Assembly: GCF_001742165.1 (NCBI RefSeq) | Contig: NZ_CP016443.1 | Span: 1-64,000 of the forward strand | DNA from: Burkholderia stabilis | GTDB lineage: Bacteria > Pseudomonadota > Gammaproteobacteria > Burkholderiales > Burkholderiaceae | Reading direction: 5' to 3' | Length of the DNA: 64,000 nucleotides | In this document: positions 16,057 to 26,411 of the stretch, one piece after another | Position numbering within the stretch: the stretch's first letter is position 1 | Layout: every line of letters begins with the position of its first letter | Program-made: the position numbers and the translations under genes | Notes under the pieces: generated by a model | Database searches by the model: none | Seen by the model: the letters and a program-made list of their open reading frames with translations, nothing else | What the model was told of the DNA's origin: nothing

Positions 16057-18135
16057 ATGTCCCGAATTTCCTTGTTTCCGCGTCAGTCCCGTCTGTCGCG
16101 CGCCGTGCGTGGCGCGCTGGCGATCCTGGCGCTCGGCGTAGCCGCGTCGGCCTGGGCGGCCGGCGCCGGCGAATTGCCGGCGTCCGCTGCCGGCGGCGCT
16201 GCGCCGCTTACCGTGACGGTCCAGCCGGGCCAGTCGCTGAACGACATCGCGAAAGCGGCCACGCAATCGCGTGATCCGGGCGTGCTCGCACGCGCTGGTC
16301 GCGCGCTGTTCGACGCCAATCCGCAGGCGTTCATGAAGCACGACGCGAGCCGCCTGAAAGTCGGCGCGACGCTGACCGTGCCCGCGCTCGATGCAACGGG
16401 CGCGGCACTCGTGCCGGTCGGTGCATCCGGTGCATCCGGTGCGGTGGCAGCCTCCGCACCCGTCGCCGCATCGGGCGGTGTGGCGGTCGCGCAGCATGGC
16501 GCGTCCGCGCCGCATCCGGGGTCGGCGGTGCAGTCTGCGCCGGTGGCGCCGGCCGTGCATGCGGCGCCGGTGAGCGGCGCGAGTGTCGCGGCGGCGATGG
16601 TGGCGGGGGCGTCGGCTTCGGTCGGTGCTTCGGCTGCACACGGCGCATCGGCTGTCGAGAGCCTGCAGCCGGCGGCGCCCGTTGCCGGTGCTAGTGGTCC
16701 GCATGTGTGGAGCGGTGCGATCCAGTCGGCACCGTCGCCCGTGAGCGAAACGGCTGCCGCGCCTGCGGCGGGCAGCCAGGTTTCGGGCATGAGCGGACCA
16801 GCCGGCGCGGCACCCGCCACGGGTGCGTCACAGCCGCGGCCGTCGAGCCTGCAGCAACTGCTGGCGCTGAAGAACCGCGTGCTGATGGAGCTGCAAAAGC
16901 ACGGTATCGGCAAGCCGGCCACGACGAACGGCGTCGCGCCTGCGCCTGCTCCGTCGCCCGTCGCGCCGCGTCCGGCCGCGAACGATGCGAGCGCGCCGGC
17001 CGCGGCATCGTCAGCCGTTGAAACGGCATCCGGCGTTGTCGCCGGCGTGGCGTCGCCCGTATTGGCGCCCGCGCAACCCGCCGCGCCCGTGACGGCACCT
17101 GCACGCAGCACCGAGCAGATGGACTGGCGCCCGGCCGCAGTGGCCGGTGCGGCCGTGATCGTTCTCGCGGCCGGTTTTGTGTGGCGTAAGCGCCGGAAGG
17201 GCCGGAGCACGGACGATGCGGGCACGCCGGCTGCAGCCGGCGGTGCCCCGGCTGACGAAGCGGACGAAGCGCCGTCCGTCGATCGCGAACTGCCGATCCG
17301 GCCCGAGATGCCCGTCGCCCGCGACGCGGCAGCCGACGTGAATCTCGCCGCGGCGACTGCCGCAGCGGCGGAGACGGTCGAGCCGCATGAAACGGACGCA
17401 TCGCCGGCGCACGAAGCGACGCCGCCGCATGACGACCAGCCCGAATTGCCGGCCCATGTTGCCGTAGCACCGGCGCACGATGCGGTTTCGACCTCGCACG
17501 ACGCAGAACCGGTAGAGCAGGCCGCCGCCGACACGCCGTCCGAGCAGCCTGCCGCACCTGCACCGACCGACGCCCAGCACGCGGCGCTGATGCAGAACGC
17601 GATCAGCGCGCTCAACAGCCTCGACATGCCGCTGCCGCCGCGCGCACCGGACGAGCTGTCGCCGACGGCAGACGAACCGGCCGCTCGGGCAGGGCAATTC
17701 GATACCGATCAAATCGCAACTAACGGTCTGGCCACGCCCCGTCAGCCGATTGGCGCGATCAATCCGGCCCCTGAATATCAGGCCGACCAGGACGACGAGT
17801 TCGAATGGGACCCGGACGCGGCGACGCCCGCCGGCCACGCTGGAGGCTCGTCGGCGACGTCGTCGCTGCCGCCGCTCGGCGGCGCGCAGTTCGGCGCGCT
17901 GAAACTCGATTTCGATCTCGACCTGCCGTCCGCGCCGGGCGCCACGCTGCCTGCGCTGACGCCGGACGAGCTCGCGCGCATCGCGCGCAACAAGCTCGAC
18001 CTCGCGTCCGAGTACGTCGAACTGGGCGACCTGTCCGGCGCGCGGACGCTGCTGCAGGAAGTGGTCGACGCGAACGACACTGCGACGCGCGACGATGCGC
18101 GTGCGCTGCTCGCAAAACTGGCGGACGAGGCGTGA
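16057..18135 (+). CDS. fimV: FimV-like peptidoglycan-binding inner-membrane protein
   Basis: A 692-residue protein with a signal-like N-terminus (cleavage near ASAWA, residue 34), a LysM-like domain (about residues 50-110, [18 protein letters not shown]), and a long Ala/Pro/Ser-rich periplasmic linker. One membrane helix follows (about 361-380, before WRKRRKG), then an acidic cytoplasmic region and a C-terminal FimV motif ([20 protein letters not shown], about 645-690). FimV/TspA-family proteins organise type IV pili and polar sensing in Pseudomonas; here the role is inferred. The ATG at 16057 places the signal peptide correctly. Its stop overlaps the truA start by one base, so they are coupled. 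Confidence 0.85.
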   Translation: MSRISLFPRQSRLSRAVRGALAILALGVAASAWAAGAGELPASAAGGAAPLTVTVQPGQSLNDIAKAATQSRDPGVLARAGRALFDANPQAFMKHDASRLKVGATLTVPALDATGAALVPVGASGASGAVAASAPVAASGGVAVAQHGASAPHPGSAVQSAPVAPAVHAAPVSGASVAAAMVAGASASVGASAAHGASAVESLQPAAPVAGASGPHVWSGAIQSAPSPVSETAAAPAAGSQVSGMSGPAGAAPATGASQPRPSSLQQLLALKNRVLMELQKHGIGKPATTNGVAPAPAPSPVAPRPAANDASAPAAASSAVETASGVVAGVASPVLAPAQPAAPVTAPARSTEQMDWRPAAVAGAAVIVLAAGFVWRKRRKGRSTDDAGTPAAAGGAPADEADEAPSVDRELPIRPEMPVARDAAADVNLAAATAAAAETVEPHETDASPAHEATPPHDDQPELPAHVAVAPAHDAVSTSHDAEPVEQAAADTPSEQPAAPAPTDAQHAALMQNAISALNSLDMPLPPRAPDELSPTADEPAARAGQFDTDQIATNGLATPRQPIGAINPAPEYQADQDDEFEWDPDAATPAGHAGGSSATSSLPPLGGAQFGALKLDFDLDLPSAPGATLPALTPDELARIARNKLDLASEYVELGDLSGARTLLQEVVDANDTATRDDARALLAKLADEA

Positions 18136-18947
18136 TGCGGATCGCGCTGGGCATTCAGTACGACGGCGCGGCGTTCTGCGGCTGGCAGGCGCAGCCGCAC
18201 GGCAAGACCGTGCAGGATGCGCTCGAGCATGCACTGGCCGAGTTCGCGCGGGTACCGTTGCACACGACGGTGGCCGGTCGGACCGACACGGGCGTGCACG
18301 GGCTTGGGCAGGTCGTGCACTTCGACACCGACCTTGATCGAGAAGTGTTCTCGTGGGTGCGCGGCACCAACGCGTTCCTGCCGTCGACCGTTTCGGTGCA
18401 ATGGGCGAAGCCGATGCCGGACACGTTCCACGCGCGCTTTTCCGCGTTCGAGCGCACCTATTACTACGCGCTGTACGTGCACCCCGTGCGTTCGCCGATG
18501 CTGGCCGGGCGCGCGGGCTGGATCCATACGCCGCTCGACGACGACGCGATGCGCGCCGCCGCCGCGCATCTGATCGGCGAACACGATTTTTCGTCGTTCC
18601 GCTCGTCGGAATGCCAGTCGAAGACGCCGGTCAAACACCTGTATCAGATCGACGTGCGGCGCGCGGGCCATTTCATTCATTTCCGCTTCCGCGCCAACGC
18701 GTTCCTGCACCACATGGTGCGCAACCTGATGGGCTGCCTCGTCGCGGTCGGGCGCGGCCGTTATCCGGCCGACTGGGTCGCCGACGTGCTGGCCGGGCGC
18801 GACCGCAACCTCGCGGCGCCCACCTTCATGGCCGACGGGCTTTACCTCGCCCACGTCGGCTACCCGGCGGAATTCGCCGTCCCGCCCGCGCAGCTCGGCA
18901 GCGTGCCGTGGAGCAGCGTCTGGGCCGATCTGGACCTTCAATCATGA
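18135..18947 (+). CDS. truA: tRNA pseudouridine(38-40) synthase TruA
   Basis: A 270-residue enzyme that makes pseudouridine at positions 38-40 in the anticodon arm of several tRNAs. The catalytic aspartate is Asp51 in GRTDTGVH, and the second conserved block is [16 protein letters not shown]. The start ATG overlaps the fimV TGA (TGATG), and the stop overlaps the trpF ATG (ATGA), showing tight translational coupling. The truA-trpF-trpB-trpA-accD-folC order is the usual beta-proteobacterial arrangement. Confidence 0.96.
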   Translation: MRIALGIQYDGAAFCGWQAQPHGKTVQDALEHALAEFARVPLHTTVAGRTDTGVHGLGQVVHFDTDLDREVFSWVRGTNAFLPSTVSVQWAKPMPDTFHARFSAFERTYYYALYVHPVRSPMLAGRAGWIHTPLDDDAMRAAAAHLIGEHDFSSFRSSECQSKTPVKHLYQIDVRRAGHFIHFRFRANAFLHHMVRNLMGCLVAVGRGRYPADWVADVLAGRDRNLAAPTFMADGLYLAHVGYPAEFAVPPAQLGSVPWSSVWADLDLQS

Positions 18948-19645
18948 CGGATCACGCCGTTTCTCCTTCGACTTCCGCTGCGACCGGCCTGCCGCCGCGC
19001 ACGCGCATCAAGCTGTGCGGGCTGTCGCGTCCGGAGGACGTGCTGCACGCGGCGGCGCTCGGCGCCGATGCGATCGGCCTCGTGTTCTACCCGAAGAGCC
19101 CGCGCGCGGTGACGGTCGCACAGGCGGCCGAACTTGCGCGCCTCGCGCCGCCGTTCGTATCGGTCGTCGGGTTGTTCGTGAATGCGACCGAAGCCGAGAT
19201 CGAGGCCGTCGTGCGCGACGTGCCGCTCACGGTGCTGCAGTTCCATGGCGACGAGACGCCCGAACAGTGCGAAGCGCTCGGTCGCGCGGCACGTTTGCCC
19301 TGGCTGCGCGCAGTGCGCGTCGGCCCCTCGACGCAGCCGTCCGATTTGGTAGAATCGGCTCTTCATTATTCGAAAGCGCGCGGCCTCCTGTTCGACACCC
19401 TTGTGCCGGACTACGGCGGTAGCGGCAAGGTCTTCGATTGGTCTCTTATTCCCGCAGAGCTCGCGCATCGGGCCGTTTTGAGTGGTGGCTTGAGCGCGCA
19501 AAACGTCGGTGATGCGATCCGCCAGCTGCGCCCGTTTGCTGTCGATGTCTCGAGTGGCATCGAAGTGGAGGGCGCGAAGGGCGTGAAGGATCACGCCCGG
19601 ATGGCGGCGTTCGTACGCGCGGTGCGCGAAGCGGACGCCGGGTGA
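18944..19645 (+). CDS. trpF: Phosphoribosylanthranilate isomerase
   Basis: A 233-residue TIM-barrel enzyme for the third step of tryptophan synthesis (Amadori rearrangement). The catalytic cysteine lies in [11 protein letters not shown] and the catalytic aspartate in the later [12 protein letters not shown] strand. The phosphate-binding end is [10 protein letters not shown] and VDVSSGIE. It overlaps truA by 4 bp and has an N-terminal tail of about 20 residues before the first strand. As in many beta-proteobacteria, trpF is separate from trpC. Confidence 0.95.
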   Translation: MTDHAVSPSTSAATGLPPRTRIKLCGLSRPEDVLHAAALGADAIGLVFYPKSPRAVTVAQAAELARLAPPFVSVVGLFVNATEAEIEAVVRDVPLTVLQFHGDETPEQCEALGRAARLPWLRAVRVGPSTQPSDLVESALHYSKARGLLFDTLVPDYGGSGKVFDWSLIPAELAHRAVLSGGLSAQNVGDAIRQLRPFAVDVSSGIEVEGAKGVKDHARMAAFVRAVREADAG

Positions 19646-19700
19646 TGCAAGCCGGTGCGGCTCCGAAAGCGGGGCGCATCGACCGATCGAGAGAGACACC

Positions 19701-20894
19701 ATGTACAACCTTCCTGATGATCGCGGCCATTTCGGCCCGTATGGCGGCGTGTTCGTCGCCGAGACGCTGATTCACGCGCTGGACGAACTGCGCGCGGCGT
19801 ATGCAAAATTCCAGAGCGACCCCGACTTCGTCGCCGAATTCGAGCGCGAGCTGAAGCATTTCGTCGGCCGTCCGTCGCCGATCTACCACGCGCAGCGCTG
19901 GAGCGAGACGCTCGGCGGCGCGCAGATCTACCTGAAGCGCGAGGACCTGAACCACACGGGCGCGCACAAGATCAACAACGTGATCGGCCAGGCGCTGCTC
20001 GCGAAGCGCATGGGCAAGAAGCGCGTGATCGCCGAGACGGGCGCCGGCCAGCATGGCGTCGCGACCGCGACGATCTGCGCGCGCTTCGGCATGGAGTGCA
20101 TCGTCTACATGGGCTCCGAGGACGTGCGCCGGCAAGCCGCGAACGTCTACCGGATGAAGCTGCTCGGCGCGACGGTCGTGCCGGTCGAATCGGGTTCGCG
20201 CACGCTGAAGGACGCGCTGAACGAAGCGATGCGCGACTGGGTCACGAACATCGAGAGCACGTTCTACATCATCGGCACGGTCGCGGGCCCGCACCCGTAC
20301 CCGATGATGGTGCGCGACTTCCAGCGCGTGATCGGCGACGAGTGCAAGGTGCAGATGCCCGAGCTCGCCGGCCGGCAGCCGGATGCGGTGATCGCCTGCG
20401 TCGGCGGCGGTTCGAACGCGATGGGCATCTTCTACCCGTACATCGACGATACGTCGGTGCAGCTGATCGGCGTCGAAGCGGCTGGCGACGGTCTCGACAC
20501 GGGCCATCACGCGGCGTCGCTGATCGCCGGCAGCCCGGGCGTGCTGCATGGCAACCGCACGTACCTGCTGCAGGACGACAACGGCCAGATCATCGAGACG
20601 CATTCGGTGTCGGCGGGCCTCGACTATCCGGGCGTCGGCCCCGAGCACGCATGGCTGAAGGACAGTGGCCGCGCGCAGTACGTGCCGATCACCGACGAGG
20701 AAGCGCTGAAGGCGTTCCACGACTGCTGCCGGATCGAGGGGATCATTCCCGCGCTCGAGTCGAGCCATGCGATCGCGTATGGCGTGAAGCTCGCGCCGAC
20801 GTTGCCGAAGGACAAGATCCTCCTCGTCAACCTGTCGGGCCGCGGCGACAAGGACATGCACACGGTCGCCGAGCGATCGGGCATCGAGCTCTGA
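19701..20894 (+). CDS. trpB: Tryptophan synthase beta chain
   Basis: A 397-residue PLP enzyme that condenses indole with serine. The PLP lysine is Lys90 in [10 protein letters not shown], and the phosphate-binding loop is GGGSNAMG. The length is that of the standard TrpB1 type that works with TrpA. The DNA methyltransferase gene starts only 9 bp after its stop and separates trpB from trpA. Confidence 0.97.
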   Translation: MYNLPDDRGHFGPYGGVFVAETLIHALDELRAAYAKFQSDPDFVAEFERELKHFVGRPSPIYHAQRWSETLGGAQIYLKREDLNHTGAHKINNVIGQALLAKRMGKKRVIAETGAGQHGVATATICARFGMECIVYMGSEDVRRQAANVYRMKLLGATVVPVESGSRTLKDALNEAMRDWVTNIESTFYIIGTVAGPHPYPMMVRDFQRVIGDECKVQMPELAGRQPDAVIACVGGGSNAMGIFYPYIDDTSVQLIGVEAAGDGLDTGHHAASLIAGSPGVLHGNRTYLLQDDNGQIIETHSVSAGLDYPGVGPEHAWLKDSGRAQYVPITDEEALKAFHDCCRIEGIIPALESSHAIAYGVKLAPTLPKDKILLVNLSGRGDKDMHTVAERSGIEL

Positions 20895-20903
20895 CCCCGA
20901 CCG

Positions 20904-21755
20904 ATGCGTGACCTGATCGAAGAACCGGGCGGCGGTGCCGCGAGCGACGCGGAGGCGGTACAGTCCGCCGTCGCCGTGCCGCGCGCGCTGCCGTCCGGGA
21001 TCGAACTGCATAACCGCGATTTCCTGACCGATGCCGCGCACCTGCCGGATGCGTCGATCGACCTGATCGTCGCCGATCCGCCGTACGGGCTCGGCAAGGA
21101 CTACGGCAACGACTCGGACAAGCGTTCGGGCGACGATTTCCTCGCGTGGACGCGCGAGTGGCTCGAGCTCGCGATTCCGAAGCTCAAGCCGAGCGGGTCG
21201 ATGTACATCTTCTGCACATGGCAGTACGCGCCGGAAATCTTCAGTTTCCTGAAGACGAAGCTCACGATGGTCAACGAGATCATCTGGGACCGCCGCGTGC
21301 CGAGCATGGGCGGCACGACGCGCCGTTTCACGTCGGTGCACGACAACATCGGCTTTTTCGCGGTTTCCAAGGCGTATTACTTCGATCTCGATCCGGTCCG
21401 CATCCCGTACGACGCCGACACGAAGAAGGCCCGCTCGCGCAAGCTGTTCGAAGGCAGCAAGTGGCTGGAGATGGGCTACAACCCGAAGGACGTCTGGTCG
21501 GTCTCGCGCCTGCACCGGCAGCACGCGGAGCGCGTCGATCATCCGACCCAGAAGCCGCTGGAAATCATCGAGCGGATGGTGCTCGCAAGCTGCCCGCCGG
21601 GCGGCCGCGTGCTCGATCCGTTCATGGGCAGCGGCACGACCGCGGTGGCCTGCGCACGGCAGGGGCGCGACTTCGTCGGCTACGAGATCAACGAAAGTTA
21701 TTGTGCGATCGCGCACGAGCGCGTGAACGCGCTTGCTGCGCCGGCGTGCGCGTGA
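20904..21755 (+). CDS. Orphan DNA adenine methyltransferase of the beta class
   Basis: A 283-residue amino-DNA methyltransferase. Motif IV is DPPY (ADPPYGLGKDYG, about residue 56) and comes before motif I (DPFMGSGTTAVACARQGR, near the C-terminus), the order of beta-class N6-adenine/N4-cytosine enzymes. HPTQKP is also present. There is no restriction endonuclease beside it, so it is probably a regulatory orphan enzyme. In B. cenocepacia the gene at this site (BCAM0992) has, as I recall, been reported to methylate GTWWAC and to affect biofilm and motility. The extra N-terminal 30 residues are poorly conserved in appearance. It is embedded in the trp operon, so its dosage may follow amino-acid supply. 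Confidence 0.9.
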   Translation: MRDLIEEPGGGAASDAEAVQSAVAVPRALPSGIELHNRDFLTDAAHLPDASIDLIVADPPYGLGKDYGNDSDKRSGDDFLAWTREWLELAIPKLKPSGSMYIFCTWQYAPEIFSFLKTKLTMVNEIIWDRRVPSMGGTTRRFTSVHDNIGFFAVSKAYYFDLDPVRIPYDADTKKARSRKLFEGSKWLEMGYNPKDVWSVSRLHRQHAERVDHPTQKPLEIIERMVLASCPPGGRVLDPFMGSGTTAVACARQGRDFVGYEINESYCAIAHERVNALAAPACA

Positions 21756-21845
21756 ATCGCGCCGCCGCGTCGCCGAACTCTTACTTTGTATCGGACCGGA
21801 GCAAGCGCTGAAGCGCCCACTTCGGATCGACATAGGAAAATTGCC

Positions 21846-22661
21846 ATGTCCCGTATCCAGCAAACCTTTGCCGCGCTCGCCGAACAAGGCCGAAAGGGCC
21901 TGATCCCGTTCATCACGGCCGGCGACCCCGATCCCGCGAAAACCGTCGAATTCATGCATGCGCTCGCCGAAGGCGGCGCGGACGTGATCGAGCTCGGTGT
22001 GCCGTTCTCGGACCCGATGGCCGACGGCCCCGTGATCCAGCGCTCGTCGGAACGCGCGCTCGCGCGCGGCGTCACGCTCAAGAGCGTGCTCGCCGACGTG
22101 AAGCGTTTCCGCGAAACCGACCCTAAAACCCCCGTCGTGCTGATGGGTTACGCGAATCCGATCGAGCGGATGGGTGTCGACGCGTTCGCGGCCGAAGCGC
22201 ATGCGGCCGGCGTCGACGGCGTGCTCGTCGTCGACTATCCGCCGGAAGAGGCGGGCGTGTTCGCCGAAAAGATGCGCGCCGCGCAGATCGATCCGATCTT
22301 CCTGCTCGCGCCCACGTCGACCGACGAACGCATTGCCGACGTCGGCAAGATCGCGAGCGGCTACGTGTATTACGTGTCGCTCAAGGGCGTGACCGGCGCG
22401 GGAAATCTGGATGTTTCGAGCATTGCGGGTAAAATCCCGGCCATCAAGTCGCGCGTGCCGGTTCCGGTGGGCGTCGGCTTCGGCATCCGCGACGCCGAAA
22501 CGGCGCGCGCGGTGGCCGAAGTGTCGGACGCCGTCGTGATCGGCAGCCGCCTCGTGCAACTGCTCGAAAGCGCTGCGCCGGAAGGCGCGGCCGCCGCGCT
22601 GAAGTCATTCATCGCCGAGCTGCGCGCCGCCCTGGACGGCGCGGGCAAGACGGCGCGATAA
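21846..22661 (+). CDS. trpA: Tryptophan synthase alpha chain
   Basis: A 271-residue TIM-barrel enzyme that splits indole-3-glycerol phosphate to indole. The catalytic residues Glu49 ([11 protein letters not shown]) and Asp60 (MADGPVIQ) fall at the same numbers as in the E. coli enzyme, supporting the ATG at 21846. The phosphate-binding end is [11 protein letters not shown]. It follows the methyltransferase gene after about 90 bp and precedes accD by 62 bp. Confidence 0.97.
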   Translation: MSRIQQTFAALAEQGRKGLIPFITAGDPDPAKTVEFMHALAEGGADVIELGVPFSDPMADGPVIQRSSERALARGVTLKSVLADVKRFRETDPKTPVVLMGYANPIERMGVDAFAAEAHAAGVDGVLVVDYPPEEAGVFAEKMRAAQIDPIFLLAPTSTDERIADVGKIASGYVYYVSLKGVTGAGNLDVSSIAGKIPAIKSRVPVPVGVGFGIRDAETARAVAEVSDAVVIGSRLVQLLESAAPEGAAAALKSFIAELRAALDGAGKTAR

Positions 22662-22723
22662 ACACAACACAGGGAGCGGGCGGGCCATGCGGCCCGGCCC
22701 GCCACGGAACAGGAAACCATACG

Positions 22724-23596
22724 ATGAGCTGGCTCGACAAACTGTTGCCGCCGAAGATCAAGCAGACCGACCCGAAAAGCCGCAAGGGCATTCCGGAAGG
22801 CCTGTGGGTCAAGTGCCCGTCCTGCGAGGCCGTGCTGTACCGCAACGACGTGGACGCGAACCTGCACGTATGCCCGAAGTGCGATCACCACATGCGCATC
22901 GGCGCACGCGAGCGTCTCGACGGGCTGCTCGATCCGGAAGGCCGCTATGAAATCGGCCAGGAAATCGTGCCGGTCGACACGCTGAAGTTCAAGGACAGCC
23001 GCAAGTACCCCGATCGTCTGAAGGAAGCGATGGACGAGACGGGCGAGACCGACGCGATGGTCGTGATGGGCGGTGCGATTCACACGCTGCCGGTCGTCGC
23101 GGCCTGCTTCGAGTTCTCGTTCATGGGCGGCTCGATGGGTTCGGTCGTCGGCGAGCGCTTCGCGCGCGGCGCACAGAATGCGCTGGAACAGCACGTGCCG
23201 TTCATCTGCTTCACCGCATCGGGCGGCGCGCGGATGCAGGAAAGCCTGCTGTCGCTGCTGCAGATGGCGAAAACGACCGCGATGCTGACCAAGCTCGCCG
23301 AGGCGAAGCTGCCGTTCATCTCGGTGCTGACCGATCCGACGATGGGCGGCGTGTCGGCGAGCTTCGCGTTCCTCGGCGACGTCGTGATCGCTGAACCGAA
23401 GGCGCTGATCGGCTTCGCCGGCCCGCGCGTGATCGAGCAGACGGTCCGCGAGAAACTGCCGGAAGGCTTCCAGCGCGCCGAATTCCTGCTGACGACGGGC
23501 GCGATCGACATGATCGTCGACCGCCGCAAGATGCGCGACGAGATCGCGCAACTGCTGGCGCTGCTGCAGCGCCAGCCGGCCGACGCGCTGGCCTGA
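22724..23596 (+). CDS. accD: Acetyl-CoA carboxylase carboxyltransferase subunit beta
   Basis: A 290-residue subunit that, with AccA, transfers the carboxyl group from biotin to acetyl-CoA in fatty acid synthesis. The zinc ribbon uses Cys31, Cys34, Cys50 and Cys53 (KCPSC and VCPKC). The crotonase-like core contains [20 protein letters not shown] and [11 protein letters not shown]. The length is normal. Confidence 0.97.
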   Translation: MSWLDKLLPPKIKQTDPKSRKGIPEGLWVKCPSCEAVLYRNDVDANLHVCPKCDHHMRIGARERLDGLLDPEGRYEIGQEIVPVDTLKFKDSRKYPDRLKEAMDETGETDAMVVMGGAIHTLPVVAACFEFSFMGGSMGSVVGERFARGAQNALEQHVPFICFTASGGARMQESLLSLLQMAKTTAMLTKLAEAKLPFISVLTDPTMGGVSASFAFLGDVVIAEPKALIGFAGPRVIEQTVREKLPEGFQRAEFLLTTGAIDMIVDRRKMRDEIAQLLALLQRQPADALA

Positions 23597-23697
23597 CCCG
23601 GCGCGAGGTTGTGAACTCTGCGCGTCGCCTGGCTTCAGCGTCAGGCGGCGCGCTTCGTTTTTTGGCGTAGTGGCGGTACCGATCCAGATTTGATCCG

Positions 23698-25008
23698 ATG
23701 AGCACTTTTCCCACTCTCGACGCGTGGCTTTCGCATCTCGAACGCGCGCACCCGGTCGGCATCGACATGGGCCTGACCCGCATCGGGCAGGTCAAGGCGG
23801 CGCTGCAGCTGGAATTCGCATGCCCCGTCATAACGGTCGGCGGCACCAACGGCAAGGGCTCGACCTGCGCGTTCCTCGAGACGATCCTCGTGCGCGCGGG
23901 CTACAAGGTTGGCTGCCACACGTCGCCGCACCTGCTCGAATTCAACGAGCGCGCGCGCGTGAACGGGCAGAACGTCACCGATGACGAACTGCTGCCGCAC
24001 TTCGAGGCCGTCGAAGCCGCGCGCACGTCGCTGCCCGAGCCCGTGTCGCTCACGTACTTCGAATTCACGACGCTCGCGATCCTGCACCTGTTCGCCTCGC
24101 GCGGGCTCGACGCGGTGATCCTCGAAGTCGGCCTCGGCGGCCGGCTCGATGCGGTCAACATCATCGATACCGATTGCGCGATCGTCACGAGCATCGACAT
24201 CGACCACACCGAATACCTCGGCGACACGCGCGAGAAGATCGCGTTCGAGAAGGCCGGCATCTTCCGTGCGGGCAAGCCGGCGATCTGCGGCGATCCGGCC
24301 GCGCCGCAAACGTTGATCGACCACGCCGAAGCGATCGGCGCCGACCTGTGGCTCGTCGGCCGCGATTTCCGCTACGAGGCGCAGGCCGGTGCGGAGCGTC
24401 AGCAGTGGAGCTACCTCGGTCGCGAAAAGCGTTATCCGGCGCTCGCGTATCCGGCGCTGCGCGGCGCGAATCAGCTGATCAATGCATCGGCCGCGCTCGC
24501 CGCGCTCGAGGCGTTGCGCCCGGTGCTGCCGGTATCCGCGCAGGACATCCGGCTCGGGCTCGCGAACGTCGAACTGCCGGGGCGCTTCCAGGTGCTGCCG
24601 GGCAAGCCGGCGATCGTGCTCGACGTCGCGCACAATCCGCACGCGGCGGCCGTGCTTGAGCAGAATCTCGGCAACATGGGCTTCTTCCCGTACACGTACG
24701 CAGTGTTCGGCGCGATGCACGACAAGGACATCGACGGCGTGTTGCAGCACCTGAAGGGCGAGATCGACCACTGGTGCGTGACCGACCTGCCATTGCCGCG
24801 CGCGGCGTCCGCGGAGCAGCTCGAAGCCGCGCTGCGCAAGGCCGGCGTGGAGGAGGGGCCCGATTCGAGCGTGACGCGTTACACGTCGCCTGCCGAAGCG
24901 TTTCGCGATGCACTAAAAAGAGCATCCGAGAATGATAGAATCGTGGTTTTCGGCAGTTTCCATACGGTTGCCGGCGTGCTGGCCTACCGTAAATCGCAGC
25001 AACACTGA
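23698..25008 (+). CDS. folC: Bifunctional folylpolyglutamate/dihydrofolate synthase
   Basis: A 436-residue ATP-dependent ligase that adds glutamate to folates and, in bacteria, makes dihydrofolate from dihydropteroate. The P-loop is GGTNGKGSTCAFLE (about residues 48-61), with the Mur-ligase-like central domain (LEVGLGGRLDAVN) and a C-terminal AHNPHAAAVLEQ block. The start ATG at 23698 fits the usual MSTFPTLDAWL onset. It precedes the SPOR-domain gene by 29 bp. Confidence 0.95.
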   Translation: MSTFPTLDAWLSHLERAHPVGIDMGLTRIGQVKAALQLEFACPVITVGGTNGKGSTCAFLETILVRAGYKVGCHTSPHLLEFNERARVNGQNVTDDELLPHFEAVEAARTSLPEPVSLTYFEFTTLAILHLFASRGLDAVILEVGLGGRLDAVNIIDTDCAIVTSIDIDHTEYLGDTREKIAFEKAGIFRAGKPAICGDPAAPQTLIDHAEAIGADLWLVGRDFRYEAQAGAERQQWSYLGREKRYPALAYPALRGANQLINASAALAALEALRPVLPVSAQDIRLGLANVELPGRFQVLPGKPAIVLDVAHNPHAAAVLEQNLGNMGFFPYTYAVFGAMHDKDIDGVLQHLKGEIDHWCVTDLPLPRAASAEQLEAALRKAGVEEGPDSSVTRYTSPAEAFRDALKRASENDRIVVFGSFHTVAGVLAYRKSQQH

Positions 25009-25037
25009 CTGACGGGCAGTTTCGGACTCAGCCATTC

Positions 25038-25859
25038 ATGGGAATTTTCTCGTTCGGCAAGAAAGACGACGATGCGCCCCCGCGGCGCGCCGGTCGTACC
25101 GGGACCTCCCGGAACGTGCGCACGGAGCGCACTGAACGCGTCGAGCGACGCTCGCGCCGCACCGAGCGTCCGGAATCGGACGCACTGCTCCTCGATCCGA
25201 CCCTTCCAGAAAAGCAACGCGCGCGCCGTCGCCTCGTCGGCGCGATCGCGCTCGTCGTGGCTGCCGTGATCGTGTTGCCGATGGTGCTCGATTCGCACCC
25301 GAAGCCGGTGACCGACGACATCGCGATCGACATCCCGAACCGGCCTGCGCATCAGGCGGTCGCCCCGCGTGACGACGATGCGTCCGACGTGCAGGCGGGC
25401 GTCGCGCACGACGAGCCGCCGGCGTCCGATGCCGCCGTTGCGGCAGCACCGGCGCCTGCGCCGAAGGAAAGCGCGAAGCCGGCCGCCAAACCCGATACGA
25501 CGACCACCGCGAACGTGGCGCCGCCGAAGCCGGCCGCCCCTGCGGCGAAACCGGCTGCGCCGAAGCCGGCGCCGGCGGCCGTCGCGAACACCGACGCCGC
25601 GAGCCCGGACGGCGACGCATCGTCGCCGGCGTCGCCGGCCGGTGCGCGCTTCGCGGTGCAGCTCGGGTCGTTCAAGGACGACGCGACGGCCCGTTCGTGG
25701 GCCACCAAATTGAAATCGGCGGGTGTGCCCGCATATGTCGAGCATCGCAAGCAGGCGGATGGCAGCACGGCTACACTGTTGCGTGCCGGCCCGTTCGCGG
25801 ATCGCGCGGCGGCCTCCGCCGCGATCGCGAAGGTGCGCGAAGCCGGCCTGACGCAGTAA
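25038..25859 (+). CDS. dedD: SPOR-domain protein, DedD-like
   Basis: A 273-residue single-pass inner-membrane protein. A short basic, Arg-rich cytoplasmic tail is followed by one membrane helix (AIALVVAAVIVLPMVLDS, about residues 74-91), an Ala/Pro/Lys-rich periplasmic linker, and a C-terminal SPOR domain (from about residue 200, RFAVQLGSFKDDATARSW). SPOR domains bind denuded glycan strands at the septum, so a cell-division role is expected, as for E. coli DedD. The folC-dedD-cvpA-purF order is conserved across proteobacteria. Confidence 0.9.
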   Translation: MGIFSFGKKDDDAPPRRAGRTGTSRNVRTERTERVERRSRRTERPESDALLLDPTLPEKQRARRRLVGAIALVVAAVIVLPMVLDSHPKPVTDDIAIDIPNRPAHQAVAPRDDDASDVQAGVAHDEPPASDAAVAAAPAPAPKESAKPAAKPDTTTTANVAPPKPAAPAAKPAAPKPAPAAVANTDAASPDGDASSPASPAGARFAVQLGSFKDDATARSWATKLKSAGVPAYVEHRKQADGSTATLLRAGPFADRAAASAAIAKVREAGLTQ

Positions 25860-25865
25860 CGCACG

Positions 25866-26360
25866 ATGCTGACGGCTTTCGACTACGCTGTATTGGCGGT
25901 GATCGTGTTGTCGGCGCTGCGCGGTGCGTGGCGCGGCTTCGTGTCGGAGATTTTCGGGCTGATCGGCTGGATCGCGGCGATCGTGATCGCGAGCCGCTAC
26001 GTCGGCATGGTCGTGCCGTACATCCCGGCGAACTGGCCGGGCGGTGCGCTGACGCAGTGGGTGATCGCATTCGCGTTGCTCGTGATCGGCGTCGTGCTGG
26101 TCGCCGGCGTCGCGAACGCGCTGCTGTCGCGGATCGCGCAGGCGAGCGGCCTCGGCGGCGTCGACCGCTCGCTGGGCATGATGTTCGGGCTCGTCCGCGG
26201 CTGCGTGCTGGTCGTGCTGCTGGTCGCGGCGGCCGGGCTGACCGAACTGCCCAAACAGGATTTCTGGCGCAATGCGCTATTGCGTCCTTTTGCCGAACAG
26301 GGCGTGCACGAGCTGAAGCAGCTCCTGCCCGACGGCATGGCCCAGTACGTACGCGTGTGA
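25866..26360 (+). CDS. cvpA: CvpA family membrane protein
   Basis: A 164-residue protein with four predicted membrane helices. It begins with the CvpA pattern FDYAVLAVIVLSALRGAWRG and FVSEIFGLIGWIAA. The name comes from colicin V production in E. coli; more recent work links the family to envelope stress tolerance. It is 6 bp after dedD and 51 bp before purF, the usual neighbour. Confidence 0.93.
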   Translation: MLTAFDYAVLAVIVLSALRGAWRGFVSEIFGLIGWIAAIVIASRYVGMVVPYIPANWPGGALTQWVIAFALLVIGVVLVAGVANALLSRIAQASGLGGVDRSLGMMFGLVRGCVLVVLLVAAAGLTELPKQDFWRNALLRPFAEQGVHELKQLLPDGMAQYVRV

Positions 26361-26411
26361 CGACGCGGCCGGGCAGGACGTAACCGATTTTGTCATTCTG
26401 AAGGACATGCC

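Noticed and set aside
19446..22559. A 1037-codon minus-strand frame through trpB, the methyltransferase and trpA
   Set aside because: It spans three recognised genes on the other strand and has no family resemblance.
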